From Dysgonomonas sp. PF1-14 (GTDB taxonomy: Bacteria > Bacteroidota > Bacteroidia > Bacteroidales > Dysgonomonadaceae): 64,000 nucleotides of DNA. The DNA is taken from NCBI RefSeq assembly GCF_029892965.1, contig NZ_JARXWN010000008.1, positions 1 to 64,000 on the forward strand, in the 5' to 3' direction. A program made the translations under genes and the position numbers. Below, one piece after another: positions 52,621 to 62,625 of the stretch. The notes below the pieces were generated by a model that was given only the letters and a program-made list of their open reading frames with translations, had not been told where the DNA came from and did no database searches. Within the stretch, counting starts at the first letter, position 1, and each line of letters starts with the position of its first letter.

Positions 52621-53403
52621 TTAATCTTTATAGGTAATAATACGCTTTACAAAACCCAATATATAAGTGCCTGTTTCGTCCATCATTTTCTGTTCTATCC
52701 AGTTGTTATTTTCATCTGATTCGTACACATAAGTAAAAGTAGTGGGCTTATTATTGGGCTTAACGATGTGCATCTTTACCATAAGATTAAGACTGTCGTA
52801 CTCATATGAGATGGTAGTCAGCCCATCTCTGTTGCTGTTTATCTCTTCTTTTATTTTGTTACCCCTTTCATCAAAAAGTATTGTTGTATCTACAGTTCTC
52901 CCATTGCCCTTCTTATGTTTTTTTATCTCATCTTTTTTGTAATAGATATATGTAGAATCATTATCATAAAAATGGTCTTCCCCATAATAAGTAACTTCCA
53001 GCCAACGATCTCCTTGAAAGTCAGAAACAGACTCATACATTATAATAGAATTTTCAATATCAGTCTTTCCCGACTCATTTTTCCGACTGGTTATCAATCG
53101 TTTTGTTATTATGATTTTGTTATCAACATTCTCATATCTTGTATTGTAAAACTTATTAAAATTGTCAGGAAAAATCTCGGTCTTCATCTGAATAATGTCC
53201 GACATATTTAGCTCATAAGTATAAGCACGATTGATATTATTTGCTACCATCACATCAACAACCTGAACATTTTCAACATTATCGCCATTCACTAACGAGT
53301 TATATTCAAATTCGTATCGGAAATTTTCATCCTTTTTAATGTTTTGACAATTAAGGAATACAAAAATCAAGGATAGATAAATTATGAATCTTAGTGCTTT
53401 CAT
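52621..53403 (-). CDS. Lipoprotein with YD-like strand repeats, unknown
   Basis: 260 residues, lipoprotein Cys19 (FVFLNC). The C-terminal half has repeated short beta segments (ILFDERGNKIKEEINSN, ISYEYDSLNLMVKMHI, FTYVYESDENNNWIEQKM), similar to YD/RHS-type strand repeats of Bacteroidetes secreted proteins. No enzyme motif. Its stop codon abuts the convergent gene. Confidence 0.65.
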   Translation of the reverse strand: MKALRFIIYLSLIFVFLNCQNIKKDENFRYEFEYNSLVNGDNVENVQVVDVMVANNINRAYTYELNMSDIIQMKTEIFPDNFNKFYNTRYENVDNKIIITKRLITSRKNESGKTDIENSIIMYESVSDFQGDRWLEVTYYGEDHFYDNDSTYIYYKKDEIKKHKKGNGRTVDTTILFDERGNKIKEEINSNRDGLTTISYEYDSLNLMVKMHIVKPNNKPTTFTYVYESDENNNWIEQKMMDETGTYILGFVKRIITYKD

Positions 53404-53481
53404 TTATTTTTCAATTAAAAAGCAAAGTTAATAAAAAACCAGCCTTGATGAAATTCAGACAACTTTATCTATATGATAAAA

Positions 53482-53652
53482 CTACTCGTAAGTACACATA
53501 ATATAAGCGACAAAAATTAATCCAACTATGCAAAAAATAGTATAAATATATGCTAAGGCTATAATTGCTTTATGAGGTTTTTCTGGGGGGTAGCAAAATA
53601 TTAAACCATAAAGCCACCTCAAAGCAAACTGAGTAAACCAGTGTTTTTCCAT
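53482..53652 (-). CDS. Small membrane protein, 56 residues
   Basis: ATG at 53652; an in-frame TTG 12 bp upstream is an alternative. MEKHWFTQFALRWLYGLIF is followed by a second hydrophobic helix near the C-terminus (IALAYIYTIFCIVGLIFVAYI). No family recognised. Confidence 0.45.
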   Translation of the reverse strand: MEKHWFTQFALRWLYGLIFCYPPEKPHKAIIALAYIYTIFCIVGLIFVAYIMCTYE

Positions 53653-53722
53653 ACCTTTTTTCAACTAAAAAGTTAGATAGTAAAGACAAAGATATTTTAT
53701 AAATTATAATAATAAAACAATT

Positions 53723-56215
53723 ATGAGAAAAGAAAGAGATTTAACGGTCAATATCAAAGTAAACGATAAGACTCAAATACTGACAAATCCGAAGAAACTA
53801 AGAGATGATATTTCCAATCTGGAAAATGTTTTTAATCAATTACCAATAATAGATTCTAAAGTACTGGCAGATTCTATTAAAAACTTCAACGCTTATACTG
53901 ATCAAGTAAAGGCTTCTTGTACTAATACTGACAAATTTATCAGGAAGGTTCTTCCTGACATATCAGAACTGAACAATACTCTTGAATATAGTATAGAAGA
54001 AAAAAAAGAAGGCAAAGAAAAACGTCTCTACGAAGCAGATAAAAAAATGAAAGCTCTTGGTGATGTTGATGGACTGGTTAACCTCGTGCTAAACGCTGCT
54101 GCAAGAGAAGCCGGTGTCCTTAAAGCTGCAATAGTAGAGCCTTTTAAAGGAATAGGCAAAGGAACACCCACAATTCCGTCTTCTATGACAGGGCAAATGT
54201 ATTACTCGGAAGATAAAAGAAAAGAAGGGGATGAGGAATATATTAAGAAGATGGAAGAATATATTGCCTCTTTAGACGGTGTACATCGGGAACTGACACA
54301 AGCTGTCTTTGATGCACAAAAAAATATATCGGATTTAAAAGCAGATGCCAGATCGGAATTCTTTGAACATCAGGATAATTATGCTAATGCCAGATCTGAG
54401 TTTACTTTTTGGATAAAAAATATAATGACAAATAGTGGATGGCAAAAGGAAAGTGAAAATGCGTATATGGAAGGTGTACAGAAAATAGCAGACGTTTATG
54501 GAACAGATATAGAGCAGGGTTTGGCTGATTTAAAGAAGATATTAGCAGATATTGAAGAGAATACTTCTGATCCGGCTCTTAATGCCTTAGTTAAAGACCT
54601 TCAATATAAATTTGAAGTTGAAAGTAAGGATGCAAGTAAACTGGAATACTTTGATACTGTACTTAGAAAATACACAAAAACACTATTGAAAGGTGGTTAT
54701 GAGATGCTTTTAGACATCGCTGTGAAAAACAGTGAATTAATGGGGAGTACATTAATAGATAATGCAAGTAAATTTCACGATGTTGTTTCTGAAGTGAATG
54801 ATTTTTCTAAAAACAAACAATATCAGGAAGCTCCTGCTTTGTCACCTGTTCAAGAATTACCAATTTTCTATTTCGACAAAGAAAGAGGAGGAACCCGTAT
54901 TGGAGGTCAATTCCGTGATATCAATAATACGCCTAAAAAGAAAGATAATAGTCCGGAAAATTTTAAAGAAGATCTAAAAAACAATTATGATAATCTTCTA
55001 AATGATAGTATCCAAAATGAGCAACTCTTCCAACAACAAATGGAGGAATTGGGAAATGCTGAAGCAGAACGAAAACTCAGACAGCAAAGAGAACAAAGCA
55101 ACCTCGAACTCAACGAACAAGAATTTTTTCAACAAAAAAGCCTGTTGAGTACCGAATCGTTTAATGACCGTAAAGACGAACTTCTGAGTGAGGCGCAACA
55201 ATCGATGGCAGCCTTTGCCAATGCCACCCAATCGACCAATGAAGCCATTTTAGAAAGCACCGACAACACAGCAGTATCATTCGAGGATAAATGGAAAGGA
55301 ATACACGAAACCCTGCAAAAGCACGTAGATGCTATCATGACAGGAGTCAACGCCATTTTTAGCGGAATGAATTCCATCCTTTCCAACGAATTAGAAGAAG
55401 CCAAAGAAAAATATGATGCCATCACCGAAAAGTATGATGAAGTAGTAGAACAGCGCGAAGAGAGTAGCAGCCGCTTAAATGAACTGGAAGAACAAGCCAA
55501 AAATGCACGCGGAGGCCGTTCCCTGATCTTGCAGGAGCAGATAGATCACGAGATGGCTAAGAACAAGCAACTGGCACAGCAGGAATCACAACTGGCTAAA
55601 GAAAAAGAAAAGTCAGAAAAAGAAGTAGCCAAGAAAGAGAAACAGACGAAGAAATCTGAGATCTCCCAGCAGATTATTCAAGGCGTTTCCAATACAGCAT
55701 TGGGAGTGACTAAAGCATGGTCGTTAGGACCTATCATAGGGCCTATTATGGCAGCTTTGGTAGGAGCTGCGGGTGCCATTCAGGTAGCGGTAATGAGTAA
55801 GCAGCTTGCAAAACTCGAAGATGGAGGTTTACTCAATGGCAAACGCCACTCACAGGGTGGTATGCGTATAGAGGGAACAAATATAGAAGTAGAAGGGGGC
55901 GAGTATGTCGTGAATCGCGAATCTACATCCAAGAATCTGGGACTAGTACGCTATATTAATTCACAGCGCAGGGAGCTAAAGCCCAATGACCTTAACGGCT
56001 TCTTTTCCAAACCGTGGCAAAGCTATGAACCGCCATTCAGAAAACACTTTGAGGCAGGTGGCGAATTACCTGCCATTACTAGCCCATCAACTCTAAATAA
56101 CGAAATGTTAGTGGATGCAATAAAAGCGATAAAAATAGAACCGAAAGTAGCTGTAACAGATATATTACGTGTACAGGACGAAATGACGCAGGTAGATGGC
56201 TGGTCAGGGATATAA
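53723..56215 (+). CDS. Orphan phage tail tape-measure-like protein
   Basis: 830 residues. A long, charged, coiled-coil-like chain. The last 200 residues are tape-measure-like: coiled coil (LAKEKEKSEKEVAKKEKQ), a hydrophobic helix (LGPIIGPIMAALVGAAGAIQVAVMSKQ), and then EDGGLLNGKRHSQGGMRIEGTNIEVEGGEYVVNRES, the glycine-rich end common in Bacteroidetes tape-measure proteins. The first 1.3 kb is more AT-rich than the last 1.1 kb. No other tail gene is within reach, so it is an isolated phage relic or an adapted gene. Confidence 0.7.
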   Translation: MRKERDLTVNIKVNDKTQILTNPKKLRDDISNLENVFNQLPIIDSKVLADSIKNFNAYTDQVKASCTNTDKFIRKVLPDISELNNTLEYSIEEKKEGKEKRLYEADKKMKALGDVDGLVNLVLNAAAREAGVLKAAIVEPFKGIGKGTPTIPSSMTGQMYYSEDKRKEGDEEYIKKMEEYIASLDGVHRELTQAVFDAQKNISDLKADARSEFFEHQDNYANARSEFTFWIKNIMTNSGWQKESENAYMEGVQKIADVYGTDIEQGLADLKKILADIEENTSDPALNALVKDLQYKFEVESKDASKLEYFDTVLRKYTKTLLKGGYEMLLDIAVKNSELMGSTLIDNASKFHDVVSEVNDFSKNKQYQEAPALSPVQELPIFYFDKERGGTRIGGQFRDINNTPKKKDNSPENFKEDLKNNYDNLLNDSIQNEQLFQQQMEELGNAEAERKLRQQREQSNLELNEQEFFQQKSLLSTESFNDRKDELLSEAQQSMAAFANATQSTNEAILESTDNTAVSFEDKWKGIHETLQKHVDAIMTGVNAIFSGMNSILSNELEEAKEKYDAITEKYDEVVEQREESSSRLNELEEQAKNARGGRSLILQEQIDHEMAKNKQLAQQESQLAKEKEKSEKEVAKKEKQTKKSEISQQIIQGVSNTALGVTKAWSLGPIIGPIMAALVGAAGAIQVAVMSKQLAKLEDGGLLNGKRHSQGGMRIEGTNIEVEGGEYVVNRESTSKNLGLVRYINSQRRELKPNDLNGFFSKPWQSYEPPFRKHFEAGGELPAITSPSTLNNEMLVDAIKAIKIEPKVAVTDILRVQDEMTQVDGWSGI

Positions 56216-56365
56216 TTGATCTTTTTGTTGCAGGGGATTTAGAACGGATATAGGATAGTATGCTATTCATAATCGTAGTTTTTTGTCCCTGTTTCTCCCC
56301 CTCGGGCAGATTAAGAGGGGCTGTTCCCTTTACAAATATAGACTATACTTTCCGCCCGAAGTTTA

Positions 56366-56559
56366 AGTAACTGTTTAAATTTGATTGGCACTCTTATTTT
56401 GTATTATTTCAAATATATTTTTTTCTTTTTATTCGTAGGTTTAGCAAGCTAAACCAAGAGTGGAAAGTAGAAAATAGAGAAGAAAGAATAAAAATAAGAG
56501 CCAAAGAATAATCTGAAACAGCTATATGAAATATTTTCGGTCAAATTTAAACAGTTACT
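56366..56559 (+). repeat. R2 MITE-like element, complete (R2a type)
   Basis: Terminal inverted repeats AGTAACTGTTTAAATTTGA, central palindrome GGTTTAGCAAGCTAAACC, flanked by TA on both sides, a possible 2-bp target duplication. Near-identical to the 10183 copy. Confidence 0.85.
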
Positions 56560-56634
56560 TATATTCACAAGCAAAGTTTTTAGAAATCTTTGCCGATGGA
56601 GAGTTTGGAATACAGCATTATCTAAAATCTAAAC

Positions 56635-57210
56635 CTATATCTTATCTTTCTTATAAAACCATTTCTTTTTCAACAACTCGCAGTCTGACGAATCGCGCTT
56701 GGAAGCTAACGGATGGAAAGAGCTCGGCTGGCAGAACTGCGATTTACCGTATTTCCACTTGTTGAGGTATTGCTTTTTCACATCATCGAGCAAATAGTCC
56801 GATATCTGTTGCAGCTTGTTGTCGGCTCCGATCAGATAATCGCGGAAGATGGTATATGCGCCGTACACAGGCCCATAGTCGAGACAGGTCTGTGTTTTGA
56901 TCGTATCGCCGTGTATCTCGTAACAGCCCCATTCAAAGTTTTCGTCTTCATGTTGCCCGTTGAAACACTCCACAAAATATTTATTGTCGGGGTCGGATGT
57001 CCTCGCGTTCAGTAGCAGCCCGTTGTTGTAAAACATCACCATATAATATGCCGACGAATCGCAAAAAGGGCTCACATAGTAGCCTTGTATATCTATAAGC
57101 GTATCGAGCCCCGTATATTGTCCGGTGTAATAGTTAGAAAAGTAATTAGGCCGCGACGAGCAGCACATAAACACACTGATAATTAAGGATATTATAAATA
57201 TATTTCTCAT
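56635..57210 (-). CDS. Lipoprotein, unknown
   Basis: 191 residues from the ATG at 57210, preferred because a lipoprotein signal starts there (ISVFMCC, Cys16 or Cys17). The mature part is rich in aromatic residues (YYTGQYTGLDTLIDIQGYYVSPFCDSS). No family recognised. The 3' end lies 76 bp from an R2 element. Confidence 0.6.
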   Translation of the reverse strand: MRNIFIISLIISVFMCCSSRPNYFSNYYTGQYTGLDTLIDIQGYYVSPFCDSSAYYMVMFYNNGLLLNARTSDPDNKYFVECFNGQHEDENFEWGCYEIHGDTIKTQTCLDYGPVYGAYTIFRDYLIGADNKLQQISDYLLDDVKKQYLNKWKYGKSQFCQPSSFHPLASKRDSSDCELLKKKWFYKKDKI

Positions 57211-57315
57211 AATCTCTTTATAGTTTGTGATGAACAGAACTCTGTCTTTTCCGTCCATATTATGGAGTAAATATACTCAAAATACGGAACTATGGGAAAT
57301 TATCACCTAAAATAA

Positions 57316-59157
57316 TCATTCCTGCGCTGCTTTCTGCACTGTATCCATCACCCGCAGAAAGTTACCTCCCCACAGTTTGGTTATATCTTCGTCCGAATAT
57401 CCGCGTTCGATAAGTTTCATAGTGATATTTATCATATCGTTGCTGCCGGTGCAACCGATCAGTCCCCCACCCCCGTCGAAATCGGAAGCGATACCTACAT
57501 GGTCGATACCTGCCACGCGTACAGCATGGTCGATATGCCCAATGGCATCTGTCAGGCTGGCCTTGGCGCGGTTTTTATTGATGAAAAGGTCTACAAGGCA
57601 AATCTGCACTACACCGCCGTTTTTGGCTATTGCCTGCATCTGCTTGTCGGTGAGGTTACGGTCGTGATAACACAGTGCCTGCACCGACGAATGCGAAGCA
57701 ATGATCGGTTGGGCAGACAGTTCTATCACATCCCAGAATGTCTTTTCACCTGCGTGCGACACATCTATCATTACACCGAGACGGTTCATTTCGGCAATTA
57801 CCTTTTTGCCATAAGGACTCAACCCGTTCCATTCGTGTGTGTTGGCACTCGAAGTATCGCAAATGTCGTTGTCTTTGGTATGGCACAATGTGATATAGTT
57901 CACGCCCATTTTTTTGAAACGGGCAATGTTCGCAATGTCTTTTCCTATGCCGTATCCGTTCTCTATACCTATAAAGATGGCCTTCTTTCCTTCCTGTTTC
58001 AGGCGGATGAGGTCGTCAGGAGTATAGGCTATACCGCAAATATCTTTATTATTCTCCACTTGGGCATGTATGCCTTTTATCAGTCCTTCTATCTTGTCCA
58101 CAGTTTTCTGTGAAGAAGCAGCATCGCGAGCGCCTTGCGCAGTATAAGCCGCAAAGAAAATAGCATCGAGCATACCTTCTTCCATTTTCGGAATATTTAC
58201 CTGGTTGCTTTCACGTTTGCCGATATCAAAGCCTGACTTTTTAAATTCCAGCGGTGTATCGCAATGGGTATCGACCGAAAGCATTTGTTTGTGCAATTCC
58301 TTTGCCTTACGGAAAGTTTCTGCTTCGCCTACTATAAACTTAAAGAGCTTCAGCATAGTAGTATCGCCTGCCGCCACATGGCTTTCGGGATGCCACTGTA
58401 CGCCCAGTATCGAACGGTCGGGGTAAGCTTCTATCGCCTCGATGATGCCATCGGGCGACTTTGCCACCGCACGAAATCCGGGAGCTACTTTCCTTACTGT
58501 CTGATGATGGTACGAGTTGATTTTGTATTTGCTGACACCAAGTATCGAAGCCAGTTTCGAATCTTTTTCGATAGAGATGGTATGCGTTCCCAACTCGCGC
58601 GATTCGGTCTGCTTGTGCTTGATGTTACTGGTCTTCACCTGCAAAGGAATATCCTGATAGAGCGTACCGCCAAAGGCTACATTTATAAGCTGTTCGCCCC
58701 TGCAAATGCCCAATACGGGTATGTTGCGATCGGTAGCCAGCTTGAGCAACACAAGGTCGTAAATGTCACGCACCGAATCTATTTCATTTACTTTCGGTAT
58801 CGCTTTCTCTTTATAGAACGAGGGATTCACATCATCGCCGCCCACCATCACCAGTGCATCTATATTCTTTACGATGTCGCGAAGCACCGTTCCGTCCGTC
58901 ATTACGGGGATAACCACCGGAGTACCTCCTGCCTTGAGTATAGCCTGTATATAAGTACCCGAAACGATAGTTCCGCCATTGCTGCCGCGCGCAGCCGATA
59001 CACCTATTACGGGTGCAGGGCGGTGACGCAAGTCGGTAAACTGACGGTCGGTCATTTCATATAATTTATTCAGGTCGGTTATTAATGATGTCTGGCTATG
59101 GGTATAGCTTGTGAATAGAAGAAATATTGTGAGTAAAATGCTCGTTAATGATTTCAT
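57316..59157 (-). CDS. Fusion of C26 (gamma-glutamyl) amidotransferase and M19 dipeptidase
   Basis: 613 residues with a Sec signal (about 1-21). Residues 45-280 are a class-I glutamine-amidotransferase-like domain: VLGICRGEQL with nucleophile Cys152, and QWHPE with the catalytic His and Glu, as in PuuD-type C26 peptidases. Residues 295-605 form an M19 membrane dipeptidase: VDTHCDTP (H-x-D zinc site), IGIENGYG (Glu), DVSHAGEKTFWDV and IASHSSV (His ligands), and a DFDGGGGL end. One chain could cut a gamma-glutamyl peptide and then the resulting dipeptide. Periplasmic by the signal. Confidence 0.9.
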   Translation of the reverse strand: MKSLTSILLTIFLLFTSYTHSQTSLITDLNKLYEMTDRQFTDLRHRPAPVIGVSAARGSNGGTIVSGTYIQAILKAGGTPVVIPVMTDGTVLRDIVKNIDALVMVGGDDVNPSFYKEKAIPKVNEIDSVRDIYDLVLLKLATDRNIPVLGICRGEQLINVAFGGTLYQDIPLQVKTSNIKHKQTESRELGTHTISIEKDSKLASILGVSKYKINSYHHQTVRKVAPGFRAVAKSPDGIIEAIEAYPDRSILGVQWHPESHVAAGDTTMLKLFKFIVGEAETFRKAKELHKQMLSVDTHCDTPLEFKKSGFDIGKRESNQVNIPKMEEGMLDAIFFAAYTAQGARDAASSQKTVDKIEGLIKGIHAQVENNKDICGIAYTPDDLIRLKQEGKKAIFIGIENGYGIGKDIANIARFKKMGVNYITLCHTKDNDICDTSSANTHEWNGLSPYGKKVIAEMNRLGVMIDVSHAGEKTFWDVIELSAQPIIASHSSVQALCYHDRNLTDKQMQAIAKNGGVVQICLVDLFINKNRAKASLTDAIGHIDHAVRVAGIDHVGIASDFDGGGGLIGCTGSNDMINITMKLIERGYSDEDITKLWGGNFLRVMDTVQKAAQE

Positions 59158-59228
59158 TATAAATTATCTATATTAGAAACTAGAGTTTATATTTAATAGA
59201 ATTATATTCTATTTATTATTTACAAATT

Positions 59229-59352
59229 AATTGCCCCCAGTTAAAAGTGGAGGAGATTAAGTGATATCAGTAAGGGGCTTTAGCCAAAACAGCTTCGACT
59301 AAAGTCAACACCTATCCTGCCAATTACCCACGACTTAAAAGTCGTGGCAATT
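59229..59352 (+). repeat. R1 element, copy I, full
   Basis: AATTGCCCCCAGTTAAAAGTGGAGG left, GGGGCTTTAGCC and TTCGACTAAAGTC centre, CCACGACTTAAAAGTCGTGG right, GGCAATT end with TAATGCGC flank. Confidence 0.85.
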
Positions 59353-59376
59353 AATGCGCTTACAATAAACAGATCC

Positions 59377-59865
59377 TTATAATGCTGTTATTTTATCTGT
59401 TATTGTCATCAGTATTGTCATTCCGATCACTGCAAATATACCTAAGGCAAATGCTTTAGCAATAAAAGTAATCATAATCTTTTTATGCTCTTTGTCCATT
59501 CCACTCTTCTTCTTATCCGCTTCCATCTTGTCGAGCAGCATTATCTGCCACCGCTTCTGATTGCATTGCGGACAAAGAAATCGGTATTCTTTATAAATAG
59601 TACGGCTCGCCGACAAAGAACCCAACGGAATGGAAAATGACGCTCCGCCCGATACTTCGTTACGGGGTTTGGCTATTATTTTGAGAAACTCCCTGAAGGT
59701 ATATTCTTTTTCTGTTGAGCAGGTTTTACATCTGAAAGGGAAGTTGAAATTATATTTCTCGGTAAGCAATTCAACTTTTTTACGACAATCGAAGTAAAGC
59801 CAGATAGTACCTATGATCCATCCGGCAAAGATAATTATCTGTAATATTGTTACCGCTACAATCAT
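59377..59865 (-). CDS. Zinc-ribbon membrane protein, unknown
   Basis: 162 residues. An N-terminal helix (about 4-25), two Cys pairs CKTC and CPQC spaced about 50 residues apart, which could form a zinc ribbon, and a C-terminal helix (about 130-158). It overlaps the DAACS gene end by 4 bp, so it is translationally coupled to it. Function unknown. Confidence 0.65.
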   Translation of the reverse strand: MIVAVTILQIIIFAGWIIGTIWLYFDCRKKVELLTEKYNFNFPFRCKTCSTEKEYTFREFLKIIAKPRNEVSGGASFSIPLGSLSASRTIYKEYRFLCPQCNQKRWQIMLLDKMEADKKKSGMDKEHKKIMITFIAKAFALGIFAVIGMTILMTITDKITAL

Positions 59866-61109
59866 GTTTTATCCGATATCAGATGTTTATGTATCCAATC
59901 CTTACCCTCCGTCAATCGTGTAACCAGTACCGCCGATACTACATTGCCCGTAGAGTTGAGCAACGTTGCCGGAATATCGACAATGGTGCTGATAATCATA
60001 AGCGTACCTGCTAACTGCGGAGAGAATCCGAAAACGGAGCAGATAAGCAATTCGCCCGTCATCCCCCCACTTGGAATAGCACCCATCACTGCACCTACCA
60101 ACAGGGCAACGCCAATGATCATAAATACATTGGACGAGCCGGTGAGTTCGTGCCCGAATATGGAAAACAGGAATATAACTTTGATGATACCGGCCATTAC
60201 CGAACCGTCTTTGTGTATGTTCGTCCCCAGAGGGATTACCGTTTCGGCAATGTTTGCAGGCACGCCCATGCGTTTAGATGCTTCTATATTAACCGGAATA
60301 CAGGCTGCACTCGACGATGTGGCAATAGCCATAAGCGAAGGGGTAGCCATATTTTTCCAGAAGGCGATAAAACCCTTTTTCCCTCCTGCCAAGAATACAT
60401 ACAGCGAATTGAGCACCACAAAGCTAAAGACCGTAAGCAGCAGATAAAGGATGAATACGTGCATGTATCCGCTAAGTATCTGCCCGCCCAGCTTACCCAC
60501 CGTATCGGCAAAGTAACAGCCAAGTCCTATAGGTGCAGCCATCATGATGATGCCCATCATTTTTATGATCACATTGGTAGCCGCATTCAGCAGATCGGCT
60601 ACAGGCTTAGCTTTCTCCCCCGAAAAAGCTGTTGCCAGTCCGAAGAATACCGAAAATATGATAAGGGGCAGCAAGTTTGATTTAGTAAACAGCAACTGAA
60701 AATCGGACACAGTGAATGTATTAACAAATATCTCTGCCGAAGTGAGCAGCCTTACAGGTTGCTGAGGCAATTCGCGCATCACCTGCGAACGGTCTACGTC
60801 TCCGAGCGGATTGTAGAGCAACGTAAACAGATAGGCTACAACTGCTGCTACGACTGCCATAAGCAGAAATGCGAATATAATGTTGCCTATCACCCGACCC
60901 ACCATATTGGACTGCTTCATGTTGCAGACCGATGACGATACGCTAAAGAATACGAGGGGTACGATAAGGACAAACATCATATTGAGGAAGATGTCGCCCA
61001 CAGGCTTTACGACTGATGCTTCTTCACCGAATACAATGCCGCAGACGCCTCCGATGAGGATTCCACAGAGCAATAGCAGGGTGAACGCATAGTTTTTCAG
61101 AACATTCAT
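59862..61109 (-). CDS. Dicarboxylate/amino-acid:cation symporter (DAACS)
   Basis: 415 residues with eight membrane helices and two re-entrant loops typical of GltPh-like transporters. The first re-entrant loop has ATSSSAACIPVNIEASKRMGV, with the Ser-rich tip; TM7 has NIHKDGSVM in place of NMDGT; the second loop has IPSGGMTGELLI. It imports C4-dicarboxylates or acidic amino acids with Na+ or H+. Substrate is not resolved. Confidence 0.92.
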   Translation of the reverse strand: MNVLKNYAFTLLLLCGILIGGVCGIVFGEEASVVKPVGDIFLNMMFVLIVPLVFFSVSSSVCNMKQSNMVGRVIGNIIFAFLLMAVVAAVVAYLFTLLYNPLGDVDRSQVMRELPQQPVRLLTSAEIFVNTFTVSDFQLLFTKSNLLPLIIFSVFFGLATAFSGEKAKPVADLLNAATNVIIKMMGIIMMAAPIGLGCYFADTVGKLGGQILSGYMHVFILYLLLTVFSFVVLNSLYVFLAGGKKGFIAFWKNMATPSLMAIATSSSAACIPVNIEASKRMGVPANIAETVIPLGTNIHKDGSVMAGIIKVIFLFSIFGHELTGSSNVFMIIGVALLVGAVMGAIPSGGMTGELLICSVFGFSPQLAGTLMIISTIVDIPATLLNSTGNVVSAVLVTRLTEGKDWIHKHLISDKT

Positions 61110-61228
61110 GTGTACGGACTAATAGTATGAGTTAGCAAAAATACGCTTTCGGTTTAAGAAACCATTTTAATTTTATATAAATTATGCCAATCAGCATTTG
61201 AAATTATATGTTTTGCTGCCTGCGTATT

Positions 61229-61351
61229 AATTGCCTCCACTTTTAAGTGGAGGAGATAAAGTAATGCTGACGAAAGGCTTTAGCCAAACAACTTCGACTA
61301 AAGTCACTACCGATTCTACTAATTATCCACGACTTAAAAGTCGTGGCAACT
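61229..61351 (+). repeat. R1 element, copy J, full
   Basis: AATTGCCTCCACTTTTAAGTGGAGG left, AAAGGCTTTAGCC and TTCGACTAAAGTC centre, CCACGACTTAAAAGTCGTGG right, GGCAACT end. Flanks GCGTATT and AATGCGC extend the terminal inverted repeat. The best-preserved copy. Confidence 0.9.
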
Positions 61352-61473
61352 AATGCGCATAAATTTACTTATTACATTCATCGTAGCAGCTTCTTAACCT
61401 AAACTTAACGATACAACGTTTCTGTTTTTAAATCTTTAAGCTTTACTTTGCCGTATATTTTTTAAAACACCGA

Positions 61474-62496
61474 ATGAAACGACTTATCACTTTTATCTGC
61501 ATCGTAACCTTAATGGGATCAACGTCTTATGCTCAGGATTCCATCGCCTTCAAGCCATCGGGAAAAATCATCGCCCGCAGTTTTATGGATTACAGCGCCG
61601 GATTCGGTCACGTCAACAACGAATCGGGATTCGATATTACCAGAGCTTTACTGGGTTATAACTATAAGATCACCCGCACCTTACAGGCACAACTGGTGAT
61701 AGACGGTGCAGCGGGAAAAACATCGTCTGACGGACTGGAAGTATATCTGCGTAATGCTTTTGTACGATGGAGTGACAAGGGTTTAACTATCAATGCCGGG
61801 CTGACGGGGCTGATGCAGTTCAGCACACAGGAAGATTACTGGATGCACCGCTATGTGATGAAATCGTTTCAAGACCTGAACAAGATGGCACCGAGTGTCG
61901 ATCTGGGGGTAACGGCACAATACGATTTCAACAGGTATGTGTCTGCCGATCTCAGCATTACCAATGGTGAGGGCAATAAAAGAATAAGGAAGGACAACAA
62001 TATGCGCTATGCGGCAGGGATAAGCCTGCACCCTATCGAAAATACTACATTTCGTGTGTATGCAGACATATACAACAAGGACGAAAACCAGTACGATGCC
62101 CTGCCCGAAGGTATTACCGAAGCCGGATACAAAGACCAGTACACTCTGTCGGTGTTTGCAGGCTATCAGAATAAGAGGATTTCGCTGGGTGCTGAGTACA
62201 ACCGCATCTACAACAAGGGCTTTATAGAGAAGAAAGATTATTTTGGGTATTCGTTCTACACATCGGCAAAGCTGGCTCAGAAGTGGCGCACATTTGCCCG
62301 CTACGACCTCACCGATTCGTCTGCTCCGGCCGGTTTCACATCTGCGTGGAACAGTGGCGATGGGCAACTGATGATGCTAGGCGTGGAATTTACTCCGCTA
62401 AAACAGCTGAAGATAGCGCCGAACTTCCGCAATATCAATCCCGACAGAGGACGGTCGGAACAGTATTTGTTTGTTAATGTGGAGTTTAACCTGTAG
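61474..62496 (+). CDS. OprO/P-like outer-membrane porin
   Basis: 340 residues with a Sec signal (after SYA, about residue 20). Beta-strand pattern with Porin_O_P-like segments: FKPSGKIIARSFMDYSAGF, FDITRALLGYNYKITRTLQAQLVIDG, and a closing RSEQYLFVNVEFNL with terminal aromatic-hydrophobic strand. These porins carry anions such as phosphate, but specificity is not visible here. Confidence 0.85.
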   Translation: MKRLITFICIVTLMGSTSYAQDSIAFKPSGKIIARSFMDYSAGFGHVNNESGFDITRALLGYNYKITRTLQAQLVIDGAAGKTSSDGLEVYLRNAFVRWSDKGLTINAGLTGLMQFSTQEDYWMHRYVMKSFQDLNKMAPSVDLGVTAQYDFNRYVSADLSITNGEGNKRIRKDNNMRYAAGISLHPIENTTFRVYADIYNKDENQYDALPEGITEAGYKDQYTLSVFAGYQNKRISLGAEYNRIYNKGFIEKKDYFGYSFYTSAKLAQKWRTFARYDLTDSSAPAGFTSAWNSGDGQLMMLGVEFTPLKQLKIAPNFRNINPDRGRSEQYLFVNVEFNL

Positions 62497-62515
62497 AAAA
62501 CAACTGCTATATATA

Positions 62516-62599
62516 GAAAGGCTTTAATCCAAAACAATTTGGCTAAAGCCTTTTTCTTTATTTTCCTTTATCTCCCCCCACTTAAAAGTGGAGGCAACT
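62516..62599 (-). repeat. R1 element, copy K, partial
   Basis: GAAAGGCTTTAATCC, TTGGCTAAAGCC, then CCCCCCACTTAAAAGTGGAGGCAACT. The other terminal hairpin is missing. It begins 19 bp after the porin stop codon. Confidence 0.8.
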
Positions 62600-62625
62600 A
62601 AAAGACAGACAATGAATATCCCTTA

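Noticed and set aside
58264-59064. A 266-codon frame antisense to the C26-M19 gene
   Set aside because: It mirrors a strongly supported enzyme gene; its translation is rich in Tyr, Arg and His runs typical of antisense shadows.
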